64,000 bases of DNA, from the NCBI GenBank assembly GCA_965228545.1, contig OZ245822.1, positions 3,100,001-3,164,000 on the forward strand, in the 5' to 3' direction. Below, one piece after another: positions 33,052 through 42,342 of this stretch (the stretch's first letter is position 1; every line of letters begins with the position of its first letter). The notes below the pieces were generated by a model. The model searched no databases, had not been told where the DNA came from, and saw only the letters and a program-made list of their open reading frames with translations. Both the position numbers and the translations under genes were made by a program. This DNA comes from HXMU1420-13 sp965228545 (lineage in GTDB: Bacteria; Bacteroidota; Rhodothermia; Balneolales; Balneolaceae).

Positions 33052-34332
33052 ATGAATTCTATTACCGAAAATGAGCTTGCATATAGATTAAGTAGAGAGA
33101 ACCTTCTAAATCAGTTTCAAAAAATTCGAGCGTTTACGCATTATCTGGTAGAACCTCTAGAAACCGAGGATTTCGTAATTCAACCCATGGAGAGTGCGAG
33201 TCCGGCAAAATGGCATCTTGCCCATACCAGCTGGTTTTTCGAAACTTTTGTGTTAGGGAAGTTTGATGCATCCTTCGAAAGTATGCATCCACAGTATGCG
33301 TATTTTTTTAATTCTTACTATCTGCAAACTGGCGTGCCTTTTACTCGGGCTAAGCGTGGCTTGTTGTCGCGCCCCACCGTTTCTGAAGTGTTCGAATATC
33401 GGGAATATGTGAACGAACAGGTTCAGAACTTCATCGAAAATTGTGATGAAAATTCCTGGAGGGAAGCTGCTAAAGTCGTTGAGATTGGAAATCATCACGA
33501 GCAACAACATCAGGAATTAATTCTGACGGATCTGAAATATTTGCTGGCTCAAAATCCGTTGCTTCCAACGTACAAAGAACGTGAACTTCGGGAAAGCGCA
33601 CCTACGAACCCACTCACTTGGATTTCGTTTGACGAAGGAATTGTCGAGATCGGCAACTCCGGCGATGAGTTTACCTACGATAACGAGCATCCACAACACA
33701 AAACATTTGTTCAGCAATTTGAGTTGGCCAATCGCTTGATTACCAATGGCGAGTATCTGGAGTTCATTCATGATGGTGGCTACGAGCGCTCAGAACTTTG
33801 GCTGGATGAGGGGTGGTCGACCGTACAACAGGAAGATTGGAAAGCACCGTTGTATTGGTTTAAGCGCGATGGAGAGTGGATGAATTTTACTTTATCCGGA
33901 GCCAGAAAGGTTGAAAACGAGGAGCCGGTTACACATGTTAGTTATTTTGAAGCTGATGCTTTTGCCCGTTGGAAAGGATGCCGCTTACCCACCGAGCAGG
34001 AATGGGAACATGCGTGCGGAAATTTAGAGATTAGCGGAAATTTTGTTGATGACGATCATTTTCATCCTACGGCAACACCAAATGCACCGAATGCATTAGC
34101 TCAAATGTATGGAGATGTGTGGGAGTGGACGATGAGCAGTTATTCGCCATATCCAAATTATAAGCCTTTACCCGGCGCATTGGGCGAATACAATGGCAAA
34201 TTTATGGCCAATCAATATGTGTTGCGCGGCGGTTCTTGTGCAACTTCAAAATCTCATATCAGAAAAACGTATCGCAATTTCTTCCATGCCAATGCACGGT
34301 GGCAATTTAGTGGTATTCGGCTGGCACGATAA
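33052..34332 (+). CDS. egtB: Ergothioneine sulfoxide synthase EgtB
   Basis: Non-haem iron enzyme that joins a thiol (cysteine or gamma-Glu-Cys) to trimethylhistidine. It has 426 residues. The N-terminal DinB-like domain carries the iron ligands: WHLAH (residues 54-58) and HEQQH (149-153). The C-terminal FGE-sulfatase-type domain contains YGDVWEWT and LRGGSC. It lies 2 nt upstream of egtD, a two-gene ergothioneine operon. No egtA, egtC or egtE is nearby, which fits the shorter route in which EgtB uses cysteine directly. Confidence 0.92.
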   Translation: MNSITENELAYRLSRENLLNQFQKIRAFTHYLVEPLETEDFVIQPMESASPAKWHLAHTSWFFETFVLGKFDASFESMHPQYAYFFNSYYLQTGVPFTRAKRGLLSRPTVSEVFEYREYVNEQVQNFIENCDENSWREAAKVVEIGNHHEQQHQELILTDLKYLLAQNPLLPTYKERELRESAPTNPLTWISFDEGIVEIGNSGDEFTYDNEHPQHKTFVQQFELANRLITNGEYLEFIHDGGYERSELWLDEGWSTVQQEDWKAPLYWFKRDGEWMNFTLSGARKVENEEPVTHVSYFEADAFARWKGCRLPTEQEWEHACGNLEISGNFVDDDHFHPTATPNAPNALAQMYGDVWEWTMSSYSPYPNYKPLPGALGEYNGKFMANQYVLRGGSCATSKSHIRKTYRNFFHANARWQFSGIRLAR

Positions 34333-34334
34333 TT

Positions 34335-35276
34335 ATGGAAGATACTTTGACGAAAACGAATACCATTACTCAAGAGATTATTGAGGGGATGAAAAGCTTC
34401 CCGAAACAGTTGCCCAGCAAGTATTTTTACGACGAAAAGGGATCTCAACTCTTCGATGAAATCACCGAGTTGGAGGAATATTATCCAACCCGTACCGAGC
34501 GGATGATTCTGGAGTATTACCTGGACGAAATGGCGGAAAAACTGGGTGATAATATCGAGTTGATTGAGCCGGGGAGTGGCAGTAGTGAGAAAACCCGAAT
34601 CTTACTCGACAAAATGGATTCAATTCGCTGCTATGTACCCATTGATATTTCGGGCGATTACTTGTTCAAAGTGGCTGATCAATTGCGAAAAGAATATCCG
34701 AACATCGATATTGAGCCTCTTGAGGCCGATTATACCCGCCCGTTTGAGTTGCCTGATACACATCCGGATGCGCGCCGCATTGTGTTTTTTCCCGGATCCA
34801 CAATCGGGAATTTCAAACTGAACACCGTTCAGCGTTTCTTTTCTGTGATTGCCGATATCGTTGGTAAACAAGGTGGAGTTTTGATAGGTGTAGATCTTAA
34901 AAAAGACATCAATATTCTGGAAGCGGCTTATAACGACTCAAAAGGAATTACCGCTGCGTTCAACAAAAATATGCTGGTGCATTTGAATCGAAAAATTGAT
35001 GCAGACTTTGACCCTGATCTATTCGAGCACAAAGCGCTTTGGGTGGAAGAAAAGGGTTGTATCGAAATGCGATTGTATGCCACAAAATCGCATTCTGTCC
35101 AGATAAATGGGCAAGTTTTTCAGATCGAGAAAGGAGAGTATCTGCACACTGAAAATTCCCATAAATATACCCAAGAAGAATTTTCGGGAATTGTTGCTCC
35201 GTGGTTCGAAGTAGAGCAGGTTTGGACCGATAAAAACGAATTATTTAGTGTGCAGTATCTCGTGCCGAGAGTTTGA
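34335..35276 (+). CDS. egtD: L-histidine N-alpha-methyltransferase EgtD
   Basis: SAM-dependent enzyme making trimethylhistidine (hercynine), the precursor for EgtB. It has 313 residues, usual length. The SAM-binding IELIEPGSGSSEKTRILL is near residues 75-92. FFPGSTIGNF and the YDEKGSQLFDEITELEEYYPTRTE-like N-terminal region are characteristic. ATG at 34335, 2 nt after egtB. Its last 36 nt overlap the convergent plsC gene. Confidence 0.93.
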   Translation: MEDTLTKTNTITQEIIEGMKSFPKQLPSKYFYDEKGSQLFDEITELEEYYPTRTERMILEYYLDEMAEKLGDNIELIEPGSGSSEKTRILLDKMDSIRCYVPIDISGDYLFKVADQLRKEYPNIDIEPLEADYTRPFELPDTHPDARRIVFFPGSTIGNFKLNTVQRFFSVIADIVGKQGGVLIGVDLKKDINILEAAYNDSKGITAAFNKNMLVHLNRKIDADFDPDLFEHKALWVEEKGCIEMRLYATKSHSVQINGQVFQIEKGEYLHTENSHKYTQEEFSGIVAPWFEVEQVWTDKNELFSVQYLVPRV

Positions 35277-36026
35277 TTCTTCGTCTACTCCGGCCCAGTG
35301 TAAATACAACGCCCTCACTTCGCGAATGTGTTCATTAATGGTTTCCAAACTCCAATCAGATGTGTCGACCGTTGGGTGAATGTGCGCAGTGAGTTCACCG
35401 CTTCTAGCCATTATGGAGCCACCAAAACTAAGACGATTGTTACCTTCAAAGTAAATGGGCAAAATCGGATAGTTCAAATCAATAGCCATCCGAAAAGCAC
35501 CTTTTTTAAACGGACCGATAATTCCTTCATGTTTTCGTGAGCCTTCTGGAGCTACCATCACCGAAAGTTGCTGTCGTTTTAATCGGTCGTAGGTGCTGGT
35601 GAGTGTATTTATCGCTTGTTCTCTTTTTTGGCGTTTGATGAATACCTGTCCGGTAAGTCTTCCCACAATAAAAAAGAAAGGGAAATACTGGAGCTCCCAT
35701 TTGGCAACAAATCGAATTTTATCCATCCCAACTGCCATCATGGTTAAAATGTCCAGTGTTGAGGAGTGGTTGATGATAACTACAGCCGGGCCATCATAAG
35801 GTTTTCCATGGTGCTTAACTTTGAATCGAATTCCGATCACCCATAAAACAGGTCGGGCGATTGCAGGGGCAAATGTGCGGATCACAAAATCGGTGGCTTT
35901 GCCGAAAGAAAGCAATAAAATCACCAAAATGAGTGGAATCGCAATAATGAAGAGTATCACAAATAACAGGATACCCAGAAAACTGCGCAGATAATCAATA
36001 AATCTCATGTGTTCAGACATCGGCAT
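35241..36026 (-). CDS. plsC: 1-acyl-sn-glycerol-3-phosphate acyltransferase
   Basis: Membrane enzyme of phospholipid synthesis (lysophosphatidate to phosphatidate). It has 261 residues. One or two N-terminal membrane helices (about 15-40, ILLFVILFIIAIPLILVIL), then the HX4D catalytic box NHSSTLD and the substrate box APEGSRKHEG. The 3' end overlaps egtD by 36 nt tail to tail, so the transcripts share antisense sequence. Confidence 0.9.
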   Translation of the reverse strand: MPMSEHMRFIDYLRSFLGILLFVILFIIAIPLILVILLLSFGKATDFVIRTFAPAIARPVLWVIGIRFKVKHHGKPYDGPAVVIINHSSTLDILTMMAVGMDKIRFVAKWELQYFPFFFIVGRLTGQVFIKRQKREQAINTLTSTYDRLKRQQLSVMVAPEGSRKHEGIIGPFKKGAFRMAIDLNYPILPIYFEGNNRLSFGGSIMARSGELTAHIHPTVDTSDWSLETINEHIREVRALYLHWAGVDEESNSRHEILHTK

Positions 36027-36064
36027 AAAGTCGAGCTAAATGAGAAGATTTGCCAACCTAAATT

Positions 36065-36430
36065 TTATCGGTAAGCATCTTGGAGATGTGTGATTTTGGG
36101 AGGCTGTCCTTTCTTTTTTAAAATGCCGATAACATCGAAGCGCTGCGGAGCATCAAAGCGTTTGGTTTGCTGAGTCCAGTATTCTGCGGCATGATAAATG
36201 TGCTCCATTTTAGCTTCGTTCACAAACTCGATGGGGTTTCCGAATCCGGTGCTCGAACGCATCTTCACTTCAATAAAAACTACAATTTCACCGATTTTTG
36301 CGATGATATCTACTTCGGAATGCCCTGCGTAATAATTGCGCTCCAAAATCCGATACCCTTTTTCGATGAGATACTCACAGGCTAGGTCTTCGGCTTCATC
36401 ACCACGGGCTCTGTTAGATTTTTTCGCCAC
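36065..36430 (-). CDS. YraN / UPF0102 family nuclease-like protein
   Basis: 121 residues, full length for the family. The endonuclease-like core is visible: G-x-x-AEDLACEYL near residue 10, HSEVDIIA, and VFIEVKMRSS (the D...ExK metal site). Function in the cell is unproven; the family is often near DNA-repair or Holliday-junction genes. It overlaps the start region of the GbsR-like gene upstream by 17 nt. Confidence 0.85.
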   Translation of the reverse strand: MAKKSNRARGDEAEDLACEYLIEKGYRILERNYYAGHSEVDIIAKIGEIVVFIEVKMRSSTGFGNPIEFVNEAKMEHIYHAAEYWTQQTKRFDAPQRFDVIGILKKKGQPPKITHLQDAYR

Positions 36431-36986
36431 CTTTAAAACTGTCTTTCAGTGATTCTTTCACTTCAACCAGCTTAATCAACTGCTTTAAAAAACCGAGATT
36501 TTTCTTGTTGATGTAGGGCAGAAGCGCATCGGTAAAACGTTCGAACATTTCGAGGAAATCGTAATAATTTTCAATGCGCTGCTTAAAATCCTTGCTCTCC
36601 TGATCTTCGAGTCCGCCTTGTTCTAGGGTTTTTATACACTCCAATAACTCTGCTCGGATTGGAGCAATTTCCCGTTGTTGCCGTTCTTTTATGATGGTGG
36701 AAACAATTTTCCAGATGTCAGTTTCGGCCGAGTAATAATCTTTTCGATCGCGTGGGTAGTTTACTTTTTTGATGAGCTCCCATTCCAGCAACCGGTGTAA
36801 ATTCATGTTCGCATTTCCGCGACTGATATCAAGCTTAGTCATGATTGCATCGGTATCCATCGGGTGCGACTCGGCATACAACAAAGCATGAATCTGCGAC
36901 ATCGTTTTATTGATGCCCCACGAAGAAGCCATGTTGCCCCAAAGTTCGACGAACTGATCTACGGCCTGTTGATACGAAGTGCTCAT
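36414..36986 (-). CDS. GbsR/MarR-family transcriptional regulator
   Basis: 190 residues. A winged helix in the N-terminal half (YAESHPMDTDAIMTKLDISRGNANMNLHRLLEW) is typical of the GbsR group. A helical C-terminal part probably dimerises. The target is unknown; yraN follows in the same transcript. GbsR-type regulators elsewhere sense choline or other osmolytes, which is not proof here. Confidence 0.82.
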   Translation of the reverse strand: MSTSYQQAVDQFVELWGNMASSWGINKTMSQIHALLYAESHPMDTDAIMTKLDISRGNANMNLHRLLEWELIKKVNYPRDRKDYYSAETDIWKIVSTIIKERQQREIAPIRAELLECIKTLEQGGLEDQESKDFKQRIENYYDFLEMFERFTDALLPYINKKNLGFLKQLIKLVEVKESLKDSFKGGEKI

Positions 36987-37004
36987 ACAAGTATAGTACT
37001 AAGA

Positions 37005-38741
37005 TTATTCGAAACTTAGTTGGCTAAAATTAAATCCACCGGTTAGAATTTCAACTCGAATTAGTGCCGTACCGGCGTCAATGTCATCGGCACCTAAGGT
37101 TATTTCTTGCCAATTGTGATATCCACCTGTATTGGGCACACTGGCATCAGCACCAACAGGAACTCCATTAACTCTTACCCGGAATCTTCCGCCTGACTGT
37201 GGTGATGATACCCGGGCTTTTACCGTATAATTACGAGCTTCGGTAACATTTACCGTGTATTCAAGCCACTCTTGGTCGTCTGTCCAGCCAATATTATATC
37301 CGGAAGGATTAGAATCGTTTGCCTCAATATCTACCCCATCATTTCTCATCGACCAACCGTTATTTCCGTTATTTTGATCGTCGTCGCTACTTACGCGCTT
37401 GTACTCGGTATCGTAATAAGAAACTCCGTTATTCCCGATATCGTAGTATACGGCTGCAATATCGCCAGGAATGGAGAGGTCGGTATAAGGTTGGTTTTGA
37501 GAACCAAAATCCGGAGAAAAAAGAGCCGCAACAACATCGGGGCGGAATTCCGTTTTGTCGATAGCTAAATCGGCCGCCATTTTAAATAATCCATCACGTG
37601 CTTCTTCTGCAGATGGCCGCGGACCATTTCCTTTCCAGTATTCCACCACTTTGTTGTAGTTCGGATTACCGTTTGCTGATAGTGGCGAAGTGATGGTCCC
37701 TAATTTTTTGTGCGTCCACCAGTTCCAGCCGATCCCATTACTTTCCACTAACCGTGTGGTTTCATAAAACCATGGGTTAGAGTTTTCACCGGATTCACCC
37801 AGCCAAAGGGGAGTCTGGGTTCGATTCCTGAGATCTAATAAATAATTGATCGTACCTTGATCGGTTTCGTTCCAATATTTGTGGAAGGCAAAAACTACAT
37901 TTTCTGCTTGTGAGGGTATTTGATCTAGTAGATCGAAAGTTGTTGAAAAATAATTACCATTGATAAATAAAATATGATTTTGATCCACTTTTCGGATTTC
38001 TGGGATGATATCGGTGTGGAAACGGAGTACATCCTCAGCACCATATCCGTCGGGCGTAACTGGTTCGTTTAGTAAATCATAGCCAATAATGATGGTTTCA
38101 TCAGCATACCGCCGCGCAATTTCAGTCCATATTTTGATGGTGATAGGCATATACGTTTCGTATTCAGTCCAGAGTCGGGCTACCCCATCGCTGTCGGCTA
38201 TTTCTTTGTTGCTTTGTCCGCCCGGTGCTCCGTGCATGTCTAGAATTACATCGAGACGGTGACGCTTACACCATATCAAAACCTGATCTAACCGCTCGAA
38301 CTCACGTTCATTAAATTCCTGCGTATCAATATCATAAAAAACCTTATGATTGAAGGGAATTCGAATGTGATCGGCTCCCCATTCTTTCATGGCAATGATA
38401 TCGGCTTCTTGTACATAATTGGTTCTGAATTCATCGAACCAACGCTCAGTTTCGGCCGCACCGATAAGATCTTCGATCGCATTTCTCAGTTTGGTTGGGC
38501 CAAAATCGCCGGGCATGTTAAACATGTAGCCTTCAGGCATCAACCAACCGCCAAGGCCAAATCCACGAATTACAACAGGCTCTCCTTGTCGATTCAATAT
38601 TTCCGTGCCGTCGGTTTTAAAAAAAGTAGTTTCGTTGTAGCCATTTAAGTCGGTATCATCTCCCGAATCAGGGCCATTTGTTGCAGATTTACATTGTGTA
38701 AGAAAGAGAATAAATCCCAGTAAAACGACAGCTTTTTTCAT
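37005..38741 (-). CDS. GH5-family glycoside hydrolase lipoprotein with C-terminal CBM6-like module
   Basis: 578 residues from ATG 38741 (MKKAVVLLGF); the frame extends upstream to 38879 without a signal sequence. Lipobox LTQC17, so probably an outer-membrane lipoprotein. The GH5 barrel is at about residues 40-400, with acid/base E226 in YDLLNEP and nucleophile E316 in WLGESGEN. A carbohydrate-binding beta-sandwich occupies the last ~140 residues (VDIEANDSNPSGYNIGWTDD, WLEYTVNV, FNFSQLSFE), CBM6-like. It degrades a beta-glucan or mannan; the substrate is not readable. It follows the symporter gene by 106 nt. Confidence 0.9.
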   Translation of the reverse strand: MKKAVVLLGFILFLTQCKSATNGPDSGDDTDLNGYNETTFFKTDGTEILNRQGEPVVIRGFGLGGWLMPEGYMFNMPGDFGPTKLRNAIEDLIGAAETERWFDEFRTNYVQEADIIAMKEWGADHIRIPFNHKVFYDIDTQEFNEREFERLDQVLIWCKRHRLDVILDMHGAPGGQSNKEIADSDGVARLWTEYETYMPITIKIWTEIARRYADETIIIGYDLLNEPVTPDGYGAEDVLRFHTDIIPEIRKVDQNHILFINGNYFSTTFDLLDQIPSQAENVVFAFHKYWNETDQGTINYLLDLRNRTQTPLWLGESGENSNPWFYETTRLVESNGIGWNWWTHKKLGTITSPLSANGNPNYNKVVEYWKGNGPRPSAEEARDGLFKMAADLAIDKTEFRPDVVAALFSPDFGSQNQPYTDLSIPGDIAAVYYDIGNNGVSYYDTEYKRVSSDDDQNNGNNGWSMRNDGVDIEANDSNPSGYNIGWTDDQEWLEYTVNVTEARNYTVKARVSSPQSGGRFRVRVNGVPVGADASVPNTGGYHNWQEITLGADDIDAGTALIRVEILTGGFNFSQLSFE

Positions 38742-38847
38742 AGGAATAGGCTTATTTGAATAGTCGTTCGCAAAATACAAAAAGCCCCATTCAGATAATA
38801 TGAACATTAAGCCTGTTTTTAATACTCTCGCAGTATTATCAACGGGA

Positions 38848-40407
38848 TTACAAAACCAATACAACGGTAAGAATCGCAAGGAAATAACCGATCAGAAAGA
38901 GATAGCGAGAAGTCCATGCTTGTTCGCGTTCGAGTAATCCCTGAAAGGTGATATGATATTTTTCGGGTGAGAGTGTGGTGTTCGAAATACTTAAAATCCA
39001 GGCCGTAAAGCCGGTAAGTACACATCCAAACAGATTCCACCACATCCAGTAAATATTAGCGGATGTAAGCCAAAGTGTAATATTGAAGCCAACTCCTACA
39101 ACAATACCAATAAACATGGTGTGTGTGGTTACTTTACGTGTTAGGATACCAACTAGAAACGCTGCCAGAATTGGTCCGTAAAAAGCTGATCCGATTTTGT
39201 TAATGGCTTCAATCACAGTATCCGAAATTCCACCCACGATAAAAGCGAATCCCGTAACCAGAATACCCCAGATTACCGTGGTAATTTTTCCCAAGTGTAT
39301 TTGATCAGAATCCTGCTTCCATTTGCTCACAAAATCGCGCATGGTAGAAGCAGAAAGAGAATTCAATGCCGAATCTAAACTCGACATTGCTGCGGCCAAT
39401 AAAGCGGCAAAGAGTAAGGCTCGTAATCCGGTGGGCAACATCAGTAAGATGTATTCGGGAATTAAATAATCGGGTTTATCAGCAGGAATTGCGGAAGAAA
39501 GTTCGGGTGTGGATTGATACACGGCAAAAGCAGCAATCCCCAGAAGGATATACAGAACAGTGAGTGGAAACCGAGCCAATCCATTTAGCATCAAAGCTTT
39601 TTTGGCTTCATCCACCGACTTTGCCGACAAACCACGCTGCACCTGACTTTGATCGGTGCCATAGTAAGAAGCGTAAAGAAAAAAGCCTCCGAACAGAAAT
39701 GCCCAAAATGGAACTGCGCCCCCATCACCTAAACCGGTTGAGAAGTCGGTGGCCGTTAATCGCTCTGCGGGCATGGCGGTAAACATGGCACCAAATCCAC
39801 CAATTTCGGCAGCAGCGTAAAAAATACACACGATGATTCCGCCCAAAAGCACCACCATCTGAATCACATCCGAATAAATAACCGCCGAAATACCGCCAAT
39901 GGTATCGTAAATGATAGTGATGACCCCGATCATAAGAATGGTGCTCCAAAGTGGAAGATCGAGCGCAACGGAAAGCACAATGGCGCTGGCGTAAAGTCCA
40001 ACCCCGGTAGCTAATCCCCGACTCAACAAAAATACCCCGCTTATTAGATTTCGAACAGATGGACCAAATCGCAATTCCAGATATTCGTACACCGAAACTA
40101 GCTCAAGTTTGCGGAAAAAGGGGATCAGGAAAACCATCACCAAAATCATGGCAAGGGGAACGGCCAATTCGTACTGAAGCCACGTGAGCCCACCGCCATC
40201 TTTAAGAGCAACAAAAGCAGGAATGGAAATAAAACTAATGGCTGATGTTTGGGTTGCCATCGTTGAAATTCCAACGGCCCACCAGGGAATGTTGCGATTG
40301 CCAACGTAATAATCGGCCTGACTTGTTTGCCCGCGCCCTAAATAAATACTCATTCCCACCAAGCCCAGCAGGTACCCAATAATTATAATCCAGTCGATTG
40401 TTGTCAT
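38848..40407 (-). CDS. Sodium:solute symporter (SSS family)
   Basis: 519 residues with about 13-14 membrane segments. TMATQTSAISFISIPAF near residue 50 is the SSS sodium-site region. DYYVGNRNIPWWAVGIS and ALLAAAMSSLDSALNSLS are also typical. It is the transport partner between a GH63-like hydrolase (17 nt upstream) and a GH5 enzyme, so it probably imports a sugar or glycoside released by them. Confidence 0.9.
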   Translation of the reverse strand: MTTIDWIIIIGYLLGLVGMSIYLGRGQTSQADYYVGNRNIPWWAVGISTMATQTSAISFISIPAFVALKDGGGLTWLQYELAVPLAMILVMVFLIPFFRKLELVSVYEYLELRFGPSVRNLISGVFLLSRGLATGVGLYASAIVLSVALDLPLWSTILMIGVITIIYDTIGGISAVIYSDVIQMVVLLGGIIVCIFYAAAEIGGFGAMFTAMPAERLTATDFSTGLGDGGAVPFWAFLFGGFFLYASYYGTDQSQVQRGLSAKSVDEAKKALMLNGLARFPLTVLYILLGIAAFAVYQSTPELSSAIPADKPDYLIPEYILLMLPTGLRALLFAALLAAAMSSLDSALNSLSASTMRDFVSKWKQDSDQIHLGKITTVIWGILVTGFAFIVGGISDTVIEAINKIGSAFYGPILAAFLVGILTRKVTTHTMFIGIVVGVGFNITLWLTSANIYWMWWNLFGCVLTGFTAWILSISNTTLSPEKYHITFQGLLEREQAWTSRYLFLIGYFLAILTVVLVL

Positions 40408-40424
40408 GCGCTAATTTTAACGCA

Positions 40425-41717
40425 CTACGGTCGATGAATCAAGTCGAGATATAAAGCGGCAGACCACGAAAACATGGGCGTTCCGCAAGCTTCGGGTGCA
40501 TGCTTAGAGGGATGAAAATATTCGTAGAAGCCAAACTCTTCGATTAGTTCGAGCGTGTGTTCCCGCACTTTATCAGCCCAAGTGCTTTCTCCATTTTTTT
40601 GGAGTCCTCGAATCAACAACCAATTGGTATTGATCCAGATCGGACCTCGCCAATAGCGTTTGCCCTCAAAAAGTGGATCATCAGGCATTACGGTAGGCAT
40701 CATTCGAAAATCATCATCCGAGAAGTTCGAAAAGTGCGTACTAATAATTCGGTCAAGCTGATTTGAGTTTGGTATTTCTGCAAAAAGAGCAGCTATAAAT
40801 CCTGCATTAGAAGGCGCATTTATTTGTTGATTGGTCACTAAATCGTACCCCAAATAATTGGCAGAAGCCTCATCCCATAGCTTTGAGTTCATCGCCTTTT
40901 TTCCGGCAATAGCCCAGTTAAGAAAATCCATATCAGGGTTTCCGATTTTCTCGCTCAATCGAAATAATGCTTCGTTCGAGGCAATCAGAAGGGAATTAAA
41001 TACCGGATCCTGAATGAGAAAAGGACAGTGTTCCCGAATTTTTTCTTCTTCATAATCACATTCCACAAAGTGCTCAACCAGCCAGATGTATTTTAAATAC
41101 TCGTCATTCGAGGGGCGATTATCCGCTTTCACATGTGCTAAATCTCGCCGGATGGATGCAAGATCTTTTTTTGGAGCGTGGATTCGTTGCAGGGCATCAT
41201 CCCAAAGTGGGGAATTGTCTAAACCGGATTCCCAATTATGGCGTATGTAGACCAAGCCTTCGTTATTCGGGTCACGCTCGGTGTACAAATACTGATGGAA
41301 AGCCTTGATTTTCGGGATGATGTTACGAGCTAGTTCAGTGGCTTTTTCGAGATTGTTAGTCTGCTCGAAAAGTTGCTCTAGTACAAAACCCAGAACTGGC
41401 GGCTGGGTAATTCCGGATGTTTTTGGGGATGTTGGGGCTTTATCCAAAGTGTGCGTTTGCCAAACATCCGGCCCGGGAAAATATTGATCGCTTTCCTGAT
41501 GAAAAATGATGTGCGGCAAAAAACCATTTTTCCACTGTCCTTTAAACAGTGCATTAATTTCGCTCCAAGCTTTATCTTCATCAAAATGTGCGTAACCGAG
41601 AGCGATAAAACCGGAATCCCATAACCATTGAAACGGATAGAGCAACGGACTTGGAACGGTGTATCCATCCCGCCAATTAGCGATTAACACTTCTTGTGCT
41701 TCTTCGAGCCTACTCAT
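40425..41717 (-). CDS. GH63-like glycosidase (mannosyl/glucosylglycerate-hydrolase type)
   Basis: 430 residues, no signal peptide, so cytoplasmic. An (alpha/alpha)6 barrel with FQWLWDSGF, WESGLDNSPLWDD, YWRGPIWINTNWLL and FSWSAALYLDL, all landmarks of the trehalase/GH63 group related to mannosylglycerate and glucosylglycerate hydrolases. Those compounds are compatible solutes, so the enzyme may recycle an osmolyte imported by the adjacent symporter. The exact substrate is not proven. It overlaps the FmdB gene by 8 nt. Confidence 0.8.
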   Translation of the reverse strand: MSRLEEAQEVLIANWRDGYTVPSPLLYPFQWLWDSGFIALGYAHFDEDKAWSEINALFKGQWKNGFLPHIIFHQESDQYFPGPDVWQTHTLDKAPTSPKTSGITQPPVLGFVLEQLFEQTNNLEKATELARNIIPKIKAFHQYLYTERDPNNEGLVYIRHNWESGLDNSPLWDDALQRIHAPKKDLASIRRDLAHVKADNRPSNDEYLKYIWLVEHFVECDYEEEKIREHCPFLIQDPVFNSLLIASNEALFRLSEKIGNPDMDFLNWAIAGKKAMNSKLWDEASANYLGYDLVTNQQINAPSNAGFIAALFAEIPNSNQLDRIISTHFSNFSDDDFRMMPTVMPDDPLFEGKRYWRGPIWINTNWLLIRGLQKNGESTWADKVREHTLELIEEFGFYEYFHPSKHAPEACGTPMFSWSAALYLDLIHRP

Positions 41718-42000
41718 TGGGTGGAGTGGCTTTTTCGCTCTTTGGTTTGCTTTCAGTGGATTCGTTGGTACTCTTTTCTGGAGATTTATCGGAGGAAGAA
41801 GTTTCGGGCTTTTTGCTGCCTCCGTTTTTGTAGTCGGTTACGTACCAGCCCTCACCTTTGTACACTACTCCACTGCCACCCGAAACTACCCTGCGCACTT
41901 TTTGCCCGGTGGTAGGGCACTCGGTTAACGGCGATTCACTCATTTTCTGAATAATCTCGAAAGTACTTCCATCTTCACGTTTATACTCGTACGTAGGCAT
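41710..42000 (-). CDS. FmdB-family small protein with reduced zinc ribbon
   Basis: 96 residues. The family start MPTYEY is exact, but the expected CxxC of the zinc ribbon reads KREDG, and only one Cys remains (ECPTTGQKVRRVVSGG). The C-terminal third is Ser/Glu/Lys-rich and disordered. The role is unknown. It begins the transcript with the GH63-like gene (8-nt overlap). As with the DksA homologue here, the metal ligands are missing. Confidence 0.8.
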   Translation of the reverse strand: MPTYEYKREDGSTFEIIQKMSESPLTECPTTGQKVRRVVSGGSGVVYKGEGWYVTDYKNGGSKKPETSSSDKSPEKSTNESTESKPKSEKATPPNE

Positions 42001-42342
42001 TGTCTAATTTTTTGTTTGTTTTGTTGATGATCGGGAGCAATACAATTTGTGTGCCAATACAGAAACCAATTATTCAAATCTGCAATTTTTTCAAGCACAG
42101 AATAAACACAAATTAGCCAAAACTAATTCAAGTTATCGAAGGGGTTGACAGGCTAATCAACGAGCTGGGTATTGAAATGGCATAGTTGAAGCTTAAAAAA
42201 ACGCTTTCAAGTGGATGAAATTTGTAATGGATTCATTCTGATTTTTAATCCTTCAAAAAATCATATAGGCCAGTGGTAATGCGTATCTTTAAGGCTTTGC
42301 AAAAATTCATCACACACAAATTTTTCAAGAGCAAACGCTTTA
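42001..42342. other. 342-nt divergent intergenic region before the SulP gene
   Basis: It separates the FmdB (minus) and SulP (plus) genes. TATCTTTA at 42284-42291 is one base off the -7 consensus and could serve SulP. No hairpin, repeat or RNA gene seen. Confidence 0.35.

Noticed and set aside
38742..38879. Longer N-terminus for the GH5 enzyme
   Set aside because: No homology; the ATG at 38741 directly precedes a clear lipoprotein signal.
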